In this document: in pieces, positions 18,448-28,589 of the stretch
Numbering within the stretch: position 1 is the stretch's first letter
Layout: every line of letters starts with the position of its first letter
Assembly (NCBI GenBank): GCA_016714685.1
Contig: JADKCH010000012.1
Span: 16,654-80,653 of the forward strand
Direction: 5' to 3'
DNA: 64,000 nucleotides
Source of the DNA: Candidatus Geothrix odensensis
GTDB taxonomy: Bacteria > Acidobacteriota > Holophagae > Holophagales > Holophagaceae
Made by a program: the position numbers and the translations under genes
The notes under the pieces: model-generated
The model's input: only the letters and a program-made list of their open reading frames with translations
Told to the model about the DNA's origin: nothing
Database searches by the model: none

Positions 18448-19221
18448 TCAGCCGCGCAGAATCTGCCATCCGAGACGAAGGATCAGGGCGCCCACCACCC
18501 CGATGAAGACGCCCCGCACCCAGCGGCTGCCCTTGCTGAGGGCCACATGGGCCCCCAGGTAGCCCCCCACCCCGTTGGCCGCGGCCATGCCCAGGGCCAC
18601 GGAGGGAAGCCAGCTCCCCTGGGCCACGAAAAGCACCATCGCCGTGATGTTCGAAGCCCAGTTCACGCTCTTGGCCAGGGCCGAGGCGCGCAGGAAATCG
18701 AAGCCCAGGACAGCCACGAAGAGGAAGATCAGCAGGGAGCCCACGCCAGGCCCGAAGAATCCGTCGTAGAAGCCGAGGACGAGAGCGATCAGCGCCGCCA
18801 GACCCCGCTGGTGGCTGAGGCCGAAGCGCGGGGCGTGGAGGTTCCCCATGTCCGGCTTGAGCAGGGTGAAGGCCAGCATCACCAGCAGCAGGCCGAACAT
18901 GACCGGCCGGAGGAAGTCCCCGTGCACCCGATAGGTGAGCCACACACCCCCGGAGGCGCCGACGGCCGAGGCGGCCACGGGGCCGACCATCTCGCGCCAG
19001 GAGAGGGTCCCCGAGCGCAGGAACTTGCCAGCCGCCATGGTGGCGCCGGTGACGGCCACCACCTTGTTCGTGCCCAGCAGCGTCGGTAGGGGCGTGCCGG
19101 AAGGCAGCGCGAGCATCAGCGCCGGGATGGTGATGAGCCCGCCCCCACCCACGATGGCATCGACGAAGCCCGCCAGCAGGGAGGCGAGCATGAGGAGGGC
19201 GAGGACGGGGAGGGAGGGCAT
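18448..19221 (-). CDS. TauE/SafE-family sulfite/organosulfonate-type permease
   Basis: The 257-residue protein has about eight transmembrane segments in two repeats and the family signatures GFVDAIVGGGGLITIPAL, LGTNK and FGPGVGS. Members export sulfite or sulfonates or act as generic anion permeases; the substrate here is unknown. No clear ribosome-binding site precedes the ATG. Instead, one arm of a 17-base inverted repeat starts five bases upstream of it. Confidence 0.85.
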   Translation of the reverse strand: MPSLPVLALLMLASLLAGFVDAIVGGGGLITIPALMLALPSGTPLPTLLGTNKVVAVTGATMAAGKFLRSGTLSWREMVGPVAASAVGASGGVWLTYRVHGDFLRPVMFGLLLVMLAFTLLKPDMGNLHAPRFGLSHQRGLAALIALVLGFYDGFFGPGVGSLLIFLFVAVLGFDFLRASALAKSVNWASNITAMVLFVAQGSWLPSVALGMAAANGVGGYLGAHVALSKGSRWVRGVFIGVVGALILRLGWQILRG

Positions 19222-19226
19222 GAACG

Positions 19227-19348
19227 AGTCCGGAGTCTGGAGGCACTGGTTCCTGGGGCGGCTGCGGGCCGCACCCCTTCTTAGGTTTGGGCCATGCGAG
19301 TCCGGAGCGGCGAGATGTGCATCGGCGCCAACCTCCAGACTCCGGACT
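19227..19348. repeat. Perfect 17-base inverted repeat flanking 88 bases
   Basis: AGTCCGGAGTCTGGAGG at 19227-19243 is exactly the reverse complement of the sequence at 19332-19348. A partial third copy (AGTCCGGAG) lies inside near 19299. The element fills almost the whole gap between the TauE start and the frr stop. It could be a small non-autonomous repeat element or a long-range RNA hairpin over the TauE ribosome-binding region. Confidence 0.7.
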
Positions 19349-19357
19349 GGACGTCTG

Positions 19358-19933
19358 TCAGACCTTAAGAATCTCCGCTTCCTTGTGCTTCATGGCCTCA
19401 TCGATCTCCTTGATGTGGGCGTCCGTCAGCTTCTGGATGTCGTCCAGGGTCTTCTTGGCCACGTCCTCGGAGATGTGGTTTTCCTTGGCCTTCTCGAGCT
19501 TCTTCACGTCCTCGTTGGCGTCGCGGCGGATGTTGCGGACACCGGTCTTGATCTCCTCGCCCAGGCGGTGGAGCACCTTCACCAGCTCCCGGCGGCGCTC
19601 TTCGGTGAGCATGGGAATGGGCAGCCGGATGACGTTGCCGTCATTGCCGGGGTTGATGCCCAGTTCCGATTTGAGGATGGCGGTTTCGATGGCCTTGATG
19701 GCGCTCTTGTCAAAGGGCTGGATGACGAGCATTCCGGCCTCGGGCACCGACACCGTGGCCATCTGGTTCACGGGCACCATGGAGCCGTAGTAGTCGACAT
19801 GGACATTGTCCAGCAGGCTGGCATTGGCCCGGCCCGTGCGGATGGTGGCCATCTCCTTCTTCAGCGCCTCCACGGAGGCGTGCATGCGGCGCTTGGTCTC
19901 CTGCAGAATGGCATCGGGGGTCTGGGCGGTCAT
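19358..19933 (-). CDS. frr: Ribosome recycling factor
   Basis: The 191-residue protein has the family segments IRTGRANASLLDNVHVDYYG, PLTEERR-like MLTEERRRELVK and NIRRDANEDVKKLEK. With EF-G it splits post-termination ribosomes. The ATG at 19933 has AGAGG at suitable distance; a GTG two codons earlier overlaps that site and is less likely. Confidence 0.96.
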   Translation of the reverse strand: MTAQTPDAILQETKRRMHASVEALKKEMATIRTGRANASLLDNVHVDYYGSMVPVNQMATVSVPEAGMLVIQPFDKSAIKAIETAILKSELGINPGNDGNVIRLPIPMLTEERRRELVKVLHRLGEEIKTGVRNIRRDANEDVKKLEKAKENHISEDVAKKTLDDIQKLTDAHIKEIDEAMKHKEAEILKV

Positions 19934-20027
19934 GGTCACCTCTTAGAGCTCGTGAATCTCTCCTTTATACCCCATGAAGCCAGTGGTTCCATGCGTGCTA
20001 GAGTGGGGACACTTTCCCGAGGTCCCC

Positions 20028-20882
20028 ATGCGCACGCTCCGCCTGCTGGCCCCCTTGGCATCCCTGGTGCTGCTGCCGGCATTGACCGCCGCCCCCAGCG
20101 ACATGGCGCTCACCAGCGCGGATGGCTTCGCCCTCAAGGGCACCCTGTCCCTCCCTGCCGCCAAGGGCAAGATCCCCGTGGTGATCCTCGCCCATCAGTT
20201 CGGGGCGGACCGCACCGGCTGGGCGCCCCTGGTCGAGCGCCTCGCGGCCCGGGGCATTGGCACCCTGGCCCTGGACCTCCGCGGCCATGGCGCCAGCACC
20301 AAGAAGAACGGCGTGGACGTGGTGGTCACCGCCGACTTCATGACCTCGGCCAAGGCCGTGGGTTTCGATCAGATCCCTGCCGACCTGGCCCTGGCCGCCG
20401 CCTGGCTCCGCAAGCAGCCCGGCGTGGATGGCCGCCGCATCGGCCTCGCGGGCTCCAGCGTGGGAGCCTTCTCGGTGCTGCTGGCCGCCCCCGAGGTGAA
20501 GCCTTTGGCCGTGCTCAGCCTGAGCGCCGCGGGCACCGGCGCCTTCGGCGAGGGCGCCCGGGAACGCCTCAAGGGAGCCACCCTGCGGGCCAGGGCCTCG
20601 GCCCTGGTACTGGCTTCCACGGGTGACAAGGATGCTTATGAGAATGCCCTGGTGCTGAAAGACCTGCCGGGCGTGGCCGTCAACCTGAAGGAGGGCGAGG
20701 AGCATGGCTTCGCCTATTTCAAGGAGCGCGCCGACCTCATGGCCGTGTTCTTCGGCGAGTACCTCACCTACCACCACACGGGCCAGACCTACGCCGCCAC
20801 CACCCCATCCAAGCCCGCCACGCCGGGCAACGTCATCAATGACCAGACTGTGGCCAATCAGAAGGTCCAGGCCCCCAAGTAG
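20028..20882 (+). CDS. Secreted alpha/beta-hydrolase
   Basis: The 284-residue protein starts with a signal peptide (residues 1-22, cleavage near LTAAP). The fold shows a nucleophile elbow AGSSVGAF (Ser144), an oxyanion-region motif LAHQFGAD, DLRGHGAS and a probable catalytic histidine in EEHGFAYF. It belongs to the dienelactone hydrolase-like group; the substrate is unknown. The C-terminal tail is rich in Thr/Pro/Asn. The start is chosen for GAGG upstream and the signal peptide; an in-frame ATG 18 codons earlier is rejected. Confidence 0.8.
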   Translation: MRTLRLLAPLASLVLLPALTAAPSDMALTSADGFALKGTLSLPAAKGKIPVVILAHQFGADRTGWAPLVERLAARGIGTLALDLRGHGASTKKNGVDVVVTADFMTSAKAVGFDQIPADLALAAAWLRKQPGVDGRRIGLAGSSVGAFSVLLAAPEVKPLAVLSLSAAGTGAFGEGARERLKGATLRARASALVLASTGDKDAYENALVLKDLPGVAVNLKEGEEHGFAYFKERADLMAVFFGEYLTYHHTGQTYAATTPSKPATPGNVINDQTVANQKVQAPK

Positions 20883-21232
20883 GCTCGTACCGGGGCGCCT
20901 CTCACCGCTGGTTACCCTCCTCGCGGGCTGCAGCCTCATTCCTGGGCATTCCTGCCTGAGCGGGGCTGCGCACCCAGGCTCGCAAGGTCGGGGCCGCTGG
21001 CGGGCAGACGAGAGCCAGTCCTTGGACTTCCGCCCACACGAACCAAGGGCGACCCTCCACTGGACGGTCGCCCCTGATCGCTGGTCCCGGCAGGACCCGC
21101 CCTTCCGAAATTGACCACATCGGTGAGTCGGGCCTGCACCCCCCTCCTCCGTGATCTCCCCCAGCGCCCTGTCTCGCGACCAGGTCCTGGTGGATGCGTG
21201 ATGAGCCTTCCCCTGTGGGAGGTGGCCCTGGA
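20883..21232. other. 350-base intergenic stretch without a supported gene
   Basis: I see no convincing coding frame. The only structure is an 8-base-pair hairpin GGGCGACC/GGTCGCCC at 21047-21073, which may terminate aceA (minus strand) weakly. The interval separates convergent genes. Confidence 0.5.
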
Positions 21233-22507
21233 CTAATGGAACTGCTGGGATTCCGTGGACCCCACCAGGGCCAGGGTCGAGGCCAGGCCACCGCTGATGG
21301 CCTGGGCCACCTCGTCGAAGTAGCCGGTGCCGACCTCGCGCTGGTGCTTGGTGGCGGTGTAGCCCTTGGCCTCGGAGGCGAACTCGGCCTCCTGCAGCCG
21401 GGCATAGGCGGTCATGTGCTCGGTGCGGTAGGCGCTGGCCAGCTCGAACATGCCGTGGTTGAGGCTGTGGAAGCCCGCCAGGGTGATGAACTGGAACTTG
21501 TAGCCCATGGCGTTCAGCTCCTGCTGGAAGGTGGCGATCTCCTCATCCGAGAGCTTCTTCTTCCAGTTGAAGGAGGGCGAGCAGTTGTAGGCCAGCATCT
21601 TGCCGGGGAACTCGGCGTGGACGCCCTCGGCGAATTCCTTCGCCTCCTTCAGGTCCGGCGTGGAGGTCTCGCACCAGATGAGATCGGCGTAGGGCGCGTA
21701 GGCCTTGGCCCGGGCAATGGCCATCTGCACGCCACCTGTGATGCGGTGGAAGCCCTCGGGGGTGCGCTCACCCGTGAGGAAGGGCTTGTCACGGTCATCG
21801 ATGTCGGAGGTGATGAGGCGAGCGGAATCAGCGTCCGTGCGGGCGATGACCAGGGTCGGCACGTCCATGACATCCGCCGCGAGACGGGCCGCCACCAGGG
21901 TCCGGATGAAGTGGCCCGTGGGGATGAGGACCTTGCCGCCCAAATGACCGCACTTCTTCTCACTGGAGAGCTGGTCCTCGAAGTGGACGCCGGCGGCGCC
22001 CGCCTCGATCATGCCCTTCATGAGTTCGTAGGCGTTCAGGGGCCCGCCGAAGCCGGCCTCCGCGTCGGCCACGATGGGCAGGAACCAGTCACGGGTGATG
22101 CCGCCTTCACCGTGCTCGACCTGGTCCGTACGCTGGAGGGCATTGTTCAGCCGCTTGACCAGGGCCGGCACCGAGTTGGCCGGGTAGAGGCTCTGGTCCG
22201 GGTAGGACTGGCCGGAGAGGTTCGCGTCCGCCGCCACCTGCCATCCGGAGCAGTAAATGGCCTTCAGGCCGGCCCTGGCCATCTGCACGGCCTGGCCGCC
22301 GGTCATGGCACCCAGGGCGCGGGTAGGCTCCTCGTTCTGGAGCAGCTTCCAGAGCTTGCGGGCCCCCAGCTTGGCCAGGGTGTGCTCGATGCGCAGGCTG
22401 CCGCGGAGCTTCTTCACGGTCTCAGCGGTGTAGGGACGGGTGATGCCCTCCCAGCGGTGGGCAGAGAAGTCGTCCTCGATGGGGGGGATGGGGAACTGGG
22501 GGGTCAT
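21233..22507 (-). CDS. aceA: Isocitrate lyase
   Basis: The 424-residue enzyme splits isocitrate into glyoxylate and succinate, the first step of the glyoxylate shunt. The catalytic KKCGH motif (Cys186) is present, as are the metal-site segment [10 protein letters not shown] and the WCETSTPDL block. The start at 22507 ([10 protein letters not shown]) has GAGG upstream; a longer in-frame version reaches into the AT-rich control region. No malate synthase gene is in the window. The neighbour is a divergent RamB/ScfR-like regulator, matching acetate or fatty-acid control of this pathway. Confidence 0.96.
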   Translation of the reverse strand: MTPQFPIPPIEDDFSAHRWEGITRPYTAETVKKLRGSLRIEHTLAKLGARKLWKLLQNEEPTRALGAMTGGQAVQMARAGLKAIYCSGWQVAADANLSGQSYPDQSLYPANSVPALVKRLNNALQRTDQVEHGEGGITRDWFLPIVADAEAGFGGPLNAYELMKGMIEAGAAGVHFEDQLSSEKKCGHLGGKVLIPTGHFIRTLVAARLAADVMDVPTLVIARTDADSARLITSDIDDRDKPFLTGERTPEGFHRITGGVQMAIARAKAYAPYADLIWCETSTPDLKEAKEFAEGVHAEFPGKMLAYNCSPSFNWKKKLSDEEIATFQQELNAMGYKFQFITLAGFHSLNHGMFELASAYRTEHMTAYARLQEAEFASEAKGYTATKHQREVGTGYFDEVAQAISGGLASTLALVGSTESQQFH

Positions 22508-22540
22508 GGGGCACCTCGGAAGGGTTGTGGGTGGCGTGAT

Positions 22541-22629
22541 GTCAAAGATTGACCTATTCTGGTTCAAGTCAATGAACAGCTGATTTGATAGGGGTTGATT
22601 TGAAAATTTCAGTCAATTATCTTCATTGA
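22541..22629. promoter_or_regulatory. AT-rich divergent control region with TCAA/TTGA dyads
   Basis: The aceA-regulator gap is strikingly AT-rich and holds three short dyads: GTCAA-N3-TTGAC (22541-22553), GTTCA-N6-TGAAC (22562-22577) and TCAAT-N7-ATTGA (22613-22629). Further TTGA and TGTAAA words follow up to the regulator start. These are plausible operators for the adjacent XRE-type regulator controlling both promoters. Confidence 0.5.
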
Positions 22630-22658
22630 TTTTGTAAATTGATGTAAACGAGGTCCTC

Positions 22659-24101
22659 ATGCCCTCCGCCGCTCCCACCAAGCCCGCCGCCCGCCTCGGC
22701 GCCAAGATCCGCCTCCTCCGCCGCCAGGAAGGCCTGAGCCAGGTGCAGCTTGCCGAGGCCCTGGGCATCAGCCCGAGCTACCTCAACTTGATCGAAGGCA
22801 ACAAGCGCCCCCTCACGGCCCCCCTCCTCATCCGCCTGGCCCAGCAGTTCAAGCTGGACTTGAAAGCCCTGGCACCCGAGGAGGACCAGCGCCTGTCGGA
22901 CGACCTCATGGAGGTCTTCGGCGATCCGCTCTTCGAGACGCTGGGCCTCCAGGCCCAGGATGTGCGAGAGCTGGTGCAGAACAGTCCCGACCTGGCCCGG
23001 GGCGTCTTCGAGCTCTACCGCGCCTTCCAGCATGCCCAGGACAGCCTCGGCACCCTGTCCGCCAAGCTCAGCGATGGCCAGGGCTTCGATCCCGATGCCA
23101 CACGCCTGCCCTCCGAAGAAGTCGGCGACTTCATCCAGCAGGCCATGAACCACTTCCCCGAGCTGGAAGCGGCCGCTGAGGCCCTCTGGGTCAGGGCTGC
23201 CCTCGAGGTGGATCACCCCTATCCCGGTCTGGTCGCCGCCGCCGAGGCCCGCGGGATCCAGGTCCGCATCCACCGTGTCTCCGAGGCTCCTGGCCTGCTG
23301 CGCCGTTTCGATCCCGAGCGACGCACCCTCAGCCTCTCTGAGCTGCTGCCCCAGCGCAGTCGCACCTTCCAGCTGGCCCACCAGTTGGCCCTGCTCGACC
23401 ACAGCGACCTGCTGGACCGCCTCACCACCCATCCGCTGCTGCGCACCCCAGCTTCCCGGGCCCTGGCCCGGGTGGCCCTGGGCAACTACTTCGCCAGCGC
23501 CGTGCTCATGCCCTACGAGCCCTTCATCCGCGCCGCCCGGGCCGAGCGCTACGACATCGACATCCTGGCCCGGCGCTTCCAGGCCAGCTTCGAGCAGGTC
23601 TGCCACCGCCTCACCACCCTGCGCCGCCCTGGCCTGGAGGGCGTGCCCTTCCACTTCCTGCGCCTCGACATCGCCGGCAACATCTCCAAGAGCTTCTCCG
23701 CCTCAGGCATCCGTTTCGCGCGGTTTTCCGGCGCCTGCCCCCGCTGGAATGCCCACGCCGCCTTCCTCACGCCAGGCCTCATCCGCACCCAGATCAGCGA
23801 AATGCCCGATGGCCGCAAGTACTTCTGCATCGCCCGCACCCTGCAGAAGGACACAGGCGGCTATCGCGGTCAGCACGCCATGCAGGCCCTGGGTCTGGGC
23901 TGCGACATAGGCCACGCCAAGGAGCTTATCTACACCGATGGCCTGCGCCTGGACCAGCCCCCTGTGCCCATTGGCGTCACCTGCCGCCTCTGCGAGCGCA
24001 CCGACTGCGAACAGCGCGCGTTCCCCCCGATGCAACAGGCCTTCAAGGTCGAGGAAAACCTACGCCGCTCCAGCTTCTACGCCCGCATCGAAGGGACCTG
24101 A
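22659..24101 (+). CDS. XRE/ScfR-type transcriptional regulator (RamB-like)
   Basis: The 480-residue protein has an N-terminal XRE helix-turn-helix (residues about 12-66, GLSQVQLAEALGISPSYLNLIEGNKRPL). It continues with an ImmA/IrrE-like middle (DUF955) whose HExxH is degenerate (FQLAHQLALLDHSD), and a C-terminal DUF2083-type domain with VTCRLCERTDCEQRAFPP. This is the architecture of RamB and ScfR, which control isocitrate lyase or short-chain acyl metabolism. Divergent pairing with aceA supports that role. GAGG precedes the ATG. Its stop TGA abuts the stop of the convergent acyltransferase. Confidence 0.88.
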   Translation: MPSAAPTKPAARLGAKIRLLRRQEGLSQVQLAEALGISPSYLNLIEGNKRPLTAPLLIRLAQQFKLDLKALAPEEDQRLSDDLMEVFGDPLFETLGLQAQDVRELVQNSPDLARGVFELYRAFQHAQDSLGTLSAKLSDGQGFDPDATRLPSEEVGDFIQQAMNHFPELEAAAEALWVRAALEVDHPYPGLVAAAEARGIQVRIHRVSEAPGLLRRFDPERRTLSLSELLPQRSRTFQLAHQLALLDHSDLLDRLTTHPLLRTPASRALARVALGNYFASAVLMPYEPFIRAARAERYDIDILARRFQASFEQVCHRLTTLRRPGLEGVPFHFLRLDIAGNISKSFSASGIRFARFSGACPRWNAHAAFLTPGLIRTQISEMPDGRKYFCIARTLQKDTGGYRGQHAMQALGLGCDIGHAKELIYTDGLRLDQPPVPIGVTCRLCERTDCEQRAFPPMQQAFKVEENLRRSSFYARIEGT

Positions 24102-25143
24102 TCAGCCCTTCCCCAATCGCCCGGCGGGCTCCTCGATCCAGCGATGGACCGCCGCCGCCGCGAGGATCGCCAGCGCCAGGGAAAGCGCGAAGCCCAGGCG
24201 ACCCTGCAGGTGCGGCGCCACCAACTTCATGGTGAAGGGGTGGAGCAGGTACAGCCCAAAGCTCCAGGCGCCCAGCCGCGTGAGGAGCTTTCCGAGCCAG
24301 CCCTGCTGGCCGTCCCGTGTGAAGGCCGCGAGGGCCACCAGGAGGGTGATGATCAGCAGGTACCGGTACCGGAGCCAGCCGGTCAGCGCCACGAGGTGGT
24401 CGAAGAACTGGGGGGTGGGCCGCAGCAGCAGCCACAGCATGGGCAGGGCGAGGAGCAGGGCGATCTTCGGATCCAGCCGCTCCTCGGTGGTGGCGTGGAG
24501 ACCGGCCAGCAGCCCACCCCAGGCCAGCAGGAACACCTGGTTGGGGGCCTGGACGTAGGTGTGGAACTGGTTCCAGCGGGGCTGGTCCATCACCCCATGC
24601 AGCGTGGAGGGCAGGCTCCAAAGCCACAGGCCCACGGCCAGGGCCGCCAGGAAGAGGAGGCCACCGTGGGGACCGGCCTTGTCCCGCAGCCAGGCCAGGG
24701 CTGGGTAGACGAAGTAGAGCAGGGACACCAACCCCACGTACCAGCCACCGGTCACCAGGGCGTGGTTGGGGTGGAAGGCGCCGAAAGTCAGGGTGAGGTT
24801 TTCCAGGATGAAGCGCGCCGTGGGATCGGGCCCCATGCCCAGGCGGAAGGCCAGGTTCAGGGCGCAAGCCAGGTAGAACACCGGGGCCAGCCGCAGGAAG
24901 CGCCGGAACCAGAACCGCAGGACGCCTTCCTTCTGGATGCGAGCCCAGGAGGCGGTGCGGAACAGCAGGAACCCGCTCAGCACGAAGAACGCGGACACAC
25001 TAAAGTTCCCCAGCTTCGCCAGGGCCATGTTCAGCCCCGATCCCGACTGGGTCAGGTCGTACCACACGCTGAGGTGATACACCGCCACGCAGAGCGCCAG
25101 GATGCCCCGCAGGGGATCCAGGAAGCCGAGGCGGCCCAGGGGC

Positions 25144-25160
<17 letters not shown>
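24102..25160 (-). CDS. Membrane acyltransferase, OafA/YrhL type (acyltransferase 3)
   Basis: The 352-residue protein has about ten transmembrane segments. It carries the family motifs LDPLRGILALCVAVYHLSVW (catalytic His in the first helix region), FFVLSGFLL with FRRFLRLAPVFY, and a C-terminal FGLYLLHPF. Such proteins O-acylate cell-surface glycans or lipids; the acceptor here is unknown. The start overlaps the end of purM by 17 bases, suggesting cotranscription. Confidence 0.85.
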
Positions 25161-26178
<1,018 letters not shown>

Positions 26179-26267
26179 CGCCCCTCCCGAATCCACCATG
26201 ATCCCACAGGGATCTTTCCCCTCCGAGGCCAAACCTTCCGGCGGGAAAGGCCTATCTTGGAGGGTGC

Positions 26268-26948
26268 ATGGATGCCCTCTCCCTCAGCCCCCTCGCCCCG
26301 GCCACCTTCAGTGCCGTGAGCACCCTCCGGCCGGTCCAGCCTCTGCCTGTCCAGGAGGACAAGGCTTCTGGATCCAGAGCGCTGGCCATCCAGGATCTGG
26401 CCCAGGGGCTGTTCCAGCAGGCCCTCCAGGCCAGCATCCTCTCTCCGTTGTCCGAACCCAGCGGCGGCAATGTCGGTTTGGCCCGGGAGGCCACGACCTC
26501 CCTATTTGCCTCCCTCTCGGCTCCCCAGGCCCCAGCCAGCACCACGTCGGCCACCGATGCCACCACCAATGCCATCACCCGGGCCACCCCCTCCACCGCT
26601 CCCAGCGCCTCGCCTCCCGCTGCCGTGCTGGCGGATGTCCCCACCGCCCAGGACGCCTACGCCACCAGTTCGACCCTGGACTTCGCCATGCAGGCGGCCC
26701 TGCGCTTCGGTGCCGGCATCGCCGGCCTGGGAACACCCACCCTGCCCAGTGCCGACCTAGGCCCGGGGCTGATCCGGGACGCGGCCACCGTGCAGCGATT
26801 GGGCAGCCTGCAAACCCAGGCTGGGGCGCCAGGATCCGAGGCCTTCACCCTGCCCCAGGCCGCCACCACCCGTCTCCTCAGGACCTACGAGGTCACCCCG
26901 GCCCCGGCCATCAGTCCTGGGTCCAGCCGAGTGGACCTCTTTGCCTGA
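26268..26948 (+). CDS. Ala/Ser/Thr/Pro-rich protein of unknown function
   Basis: This 226-residue frame has GGAGGG upstream of its ATG. It is low in complexity, with alternating Ala-Thr-Ser-Pro runs in the middle (about residues 80-125) and no signal peptide or membrane segment. I do not recognise a family. The next gene encodes a second Ser/Ala-rich protein with the same flavour, so the two may act together. The sequence does not show a function. Confidence 0.6.
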   Translation: MDALSLSPLAPATFSAVSTLRPVQPLPVQEDKASGSRALAIQDLAQGLFQQALQASILSPLSEPSGGNVGLAREATTSLFASLSAPQAPASTTSATDATTNAITRATPSTAPSASPPAAVLADVPTAQDAYATSSTLDFAMQAALRFGAGIAGLGTPTLPSADLGPGLIRDAATVQRLGSLQTQAGAPGSEAFTLPQAATTRLLRTYEVTPAPAISPGSSRVDLFA

Positions 26949-27030
26949 GGTTGAGTTAGGCTGAAACCAGGGTCGGGACGCCTCATCTTCCTGGCCAAGC
27001 CTGCCGATGCATTCAAGGGAAGGAGGGTCC

Positions 27031-27501
27031 ATGAGCGTGAGTCCGATCAGCGCCCTCAGCTCCTACGCCTACCAGAGCACCCTCGGCCAGACTGGGAGTT
27101 CCAGCCAGGCCATGTCCAAGGGCCTGTCCATGGTCCAGGCGCAAGTGGCGGAGGCCAGCACCCTCTTCTCGAATGCCGGATCCACCGACCCGCTGGCCGC
27201 CTTGGCGGGGAGTTCCAGCCGTGCGGCCCTGGCCTCCCTCACCTACTCCGCCTCCACATCAACCGGGAACGGTTCCTCCGCTGTGCAGGATCTGTTGTCC
27301 TCCCTGAGCGGCAACCAGGAAGCGGGCTCCTCCGCCGTCTCGCCCCTCCCATGGTCCGTGGCGATGCTGTCGCCCTCTTCCGCGCAGGCCCTGGTGCGCT
27401 ATGCCTACGACCAGAGCCAGAACCCGAACCACACCGCAGCCCAGGCCGCGGCGGCCGGCCAGCAGTCGCTGCTGGCCTCAGGCCTGAACCTGCTGGCCTG
27501 A
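27031..27501 (+). CDS. Ser/Ala-rich protein of unknown function
   Basis: The 156-residue protein starts MSVSPISALSSYAYQ and has AAGGAGGG just before the ATG, which decides against an in-frame ATG eight codons earlier. It has no charged clusters, no signal peptide and no membrane helix. It is rich in Ser, Ala and Gln, with a C-terminal region (ALVRYAYDQSQNPNHTAAQAAA) likely to be helical. I do not recognise it. It follows a similar low-complexity gene by 82 bases. Confidence 0.6.
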   Translation: MSVSPISALSSYAYQSTLGQTGSSSQAMSKGLSMVQAQVAEASTLFSNAGSTDPLAALAGSSSRAALASLTYSASTSTGNGSSAVQDLLSSLSGNQEAGSSAVSPLPWSVAMLSPSSAQALVRYAYDQSQNPNHTAAQAAAAGQQSLLASGLNLLA

Positions 27502-27534
27502 CCTCGGGCCGGGAAAGCGTAGACTGGCGGAACC

Positions 27535-28098
27535 ATGGCCGAACCGCCCGTCACCCCCTTTGATCGCCACGCCACCGAGACGGCCGTCCGTGCGTTGCTG
27601 CATGGACTTGGCCAGGATCCAGGCGCCCCGGAGCTCCGGGACACTCCTTCCCGCGTGGCGGAATTCTGGGCAGAACGACTGGCGGGTTACGGCGTGGACC
27701 TCGCCTCCGAGCTGAAGCCCCTGCCAGGCGACCTGGCCCCCGTGCCCGTCATCCTCGAGCGCATCCCCTTCGTGAGCACCTGCGAGCACCACCTCGCCCC
27801 CTTCGAAGGGCATGCCACCGTCGGCTACCTCCCTGGTGAGGGCGGCACCGTGGGCCTCAGCAAGCTCGTACGCGTGGTGCAGGCCTATGCCTGGCGCCTG
27901 CAGGTGCAGGAGCGCATGGCGCAGCAGATCGTGGAGGCTCTCCGGGCCCACCTCCGGCCCGCGGCCTGGGGTGTTCAGCTTGTGGCCGTCCACACCTGCA
28001 TGGCTCACCGCGGCGTGAAGACCCCCGGCGTACCCGTGCGGACCACCCTGCTGGGTGGCACCTGGGAGCTGAATCCACCCCCCTCGTTCCGGACCTGA
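27535..28098 (+). CDS. folE: GTP cyclohydrolase I
   Basis: The 187-residue enzyme converts GTP to dihydroneopterin triphosphate, the first step of folate/pterin synthesis. The zinc ligands are visible as Cys83 and His86 in STCEHHLAPF and Cys155 in VHTCMAHRG. The segments TPSRVAEFW and GLSKLVRVV are characteristic. The ribosome-binding site is weak. The next gene starts ten bases after the stop. Confidence 0.95.
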   Translation: MAEPPVTPFDRHATETAVRALLHGLGQDPGAPELRDTPSRVAEFWAERLAGYGVDLASELKPLPGDLAPVPVILERIPFVSTCEHHLAPFEGHATVGYLPGEGGTVGLSKLVRVVQAYAWRLQVQERMAQQIVEALRAHLRPAAWGVQLVAVHTCMAHRGVKTPGVPVRTTLLGGTWELNPPPSFRT

Positions 28099-28108
28099 GC
28101 GGCTGCCC

Positions 28109-28492
28109 ATGTTCACCGTCGCCTCAGACCCGGACCGCAACCGGCTCTACATCACCCTCTCCGGCCACCTGGATGGCCCGGAGCGGCAGGCGGCCATCAA
28201 GGCGCTGATCGCAGAAACCGCCAAGCTGACGGAAGGATTCGGCGTGGTGACCGACATCTCGGCCCTGCACGCCTCCAACGAGGAGGGCTTCAAGGACCTC
28301 CTGCGCGTCAAGGCCGCCCTGAAGCTCAAGGGGGCCGGGCCCATCGTCAGGGTGGTGAGGATTCCCCTCAGCCGCATCCAGTTCGAGCGGGTCACGCAGG
28401 CCGGCGGCTACTACGCCGAGCAGGTGGACAGCCTCGAGGAGGCGCAGCGGCTCCTGGATGAACTGCAGGTCAGGACGGGAACAGGGATCTAG
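28109..28492 (+). CDS. STAS-like small protein
   Basis: The 127-residue protein resembles SpoIIAA-like/STAS-fold proteins: strand LYITLSGHL, helix ERQAAIKALIAETAKL, then a GFGVVTDISALHA strand-turn and further alternating elements. It lacks a clear phosphorylatable serine in the usual place. Members act as anti-anti-sigma factors or cytosolic sensors. No sigma or anti-sigma gene is adjacent, so the role is open. It is probably cotranscribed with folE. Confidence 0.6.
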   Translation: MFTVASDPDRNRLYITLSGHLDGPERQAAIKALIAETAKLTEGFGVVTDISALHASNEEGFKDLLRVKAALKLKGAGPIVRVVRIPLSRIQFERVTQAGGYYAEQVDSLEEAQRLLDELQVRTGTGI

Positions 28493-28589
28493 CCCGGCCC
28501 GAGGAACGGGGGGGATTCTGCCAGGCCTTCCGCCGCGAGGATCGGGGCTGGCACGGGTTGATTTGCCCGCTCGCCGGTAGACTACCGGC

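Noticed and set aside
23370..23420. Active ImmA/IrrE metalloprotease in the RamB-like regulator
   Set aside because: The HExxH motif is degenerate (AHQLALLDH), so protease activity is unlikely; the domain is probably sensory.
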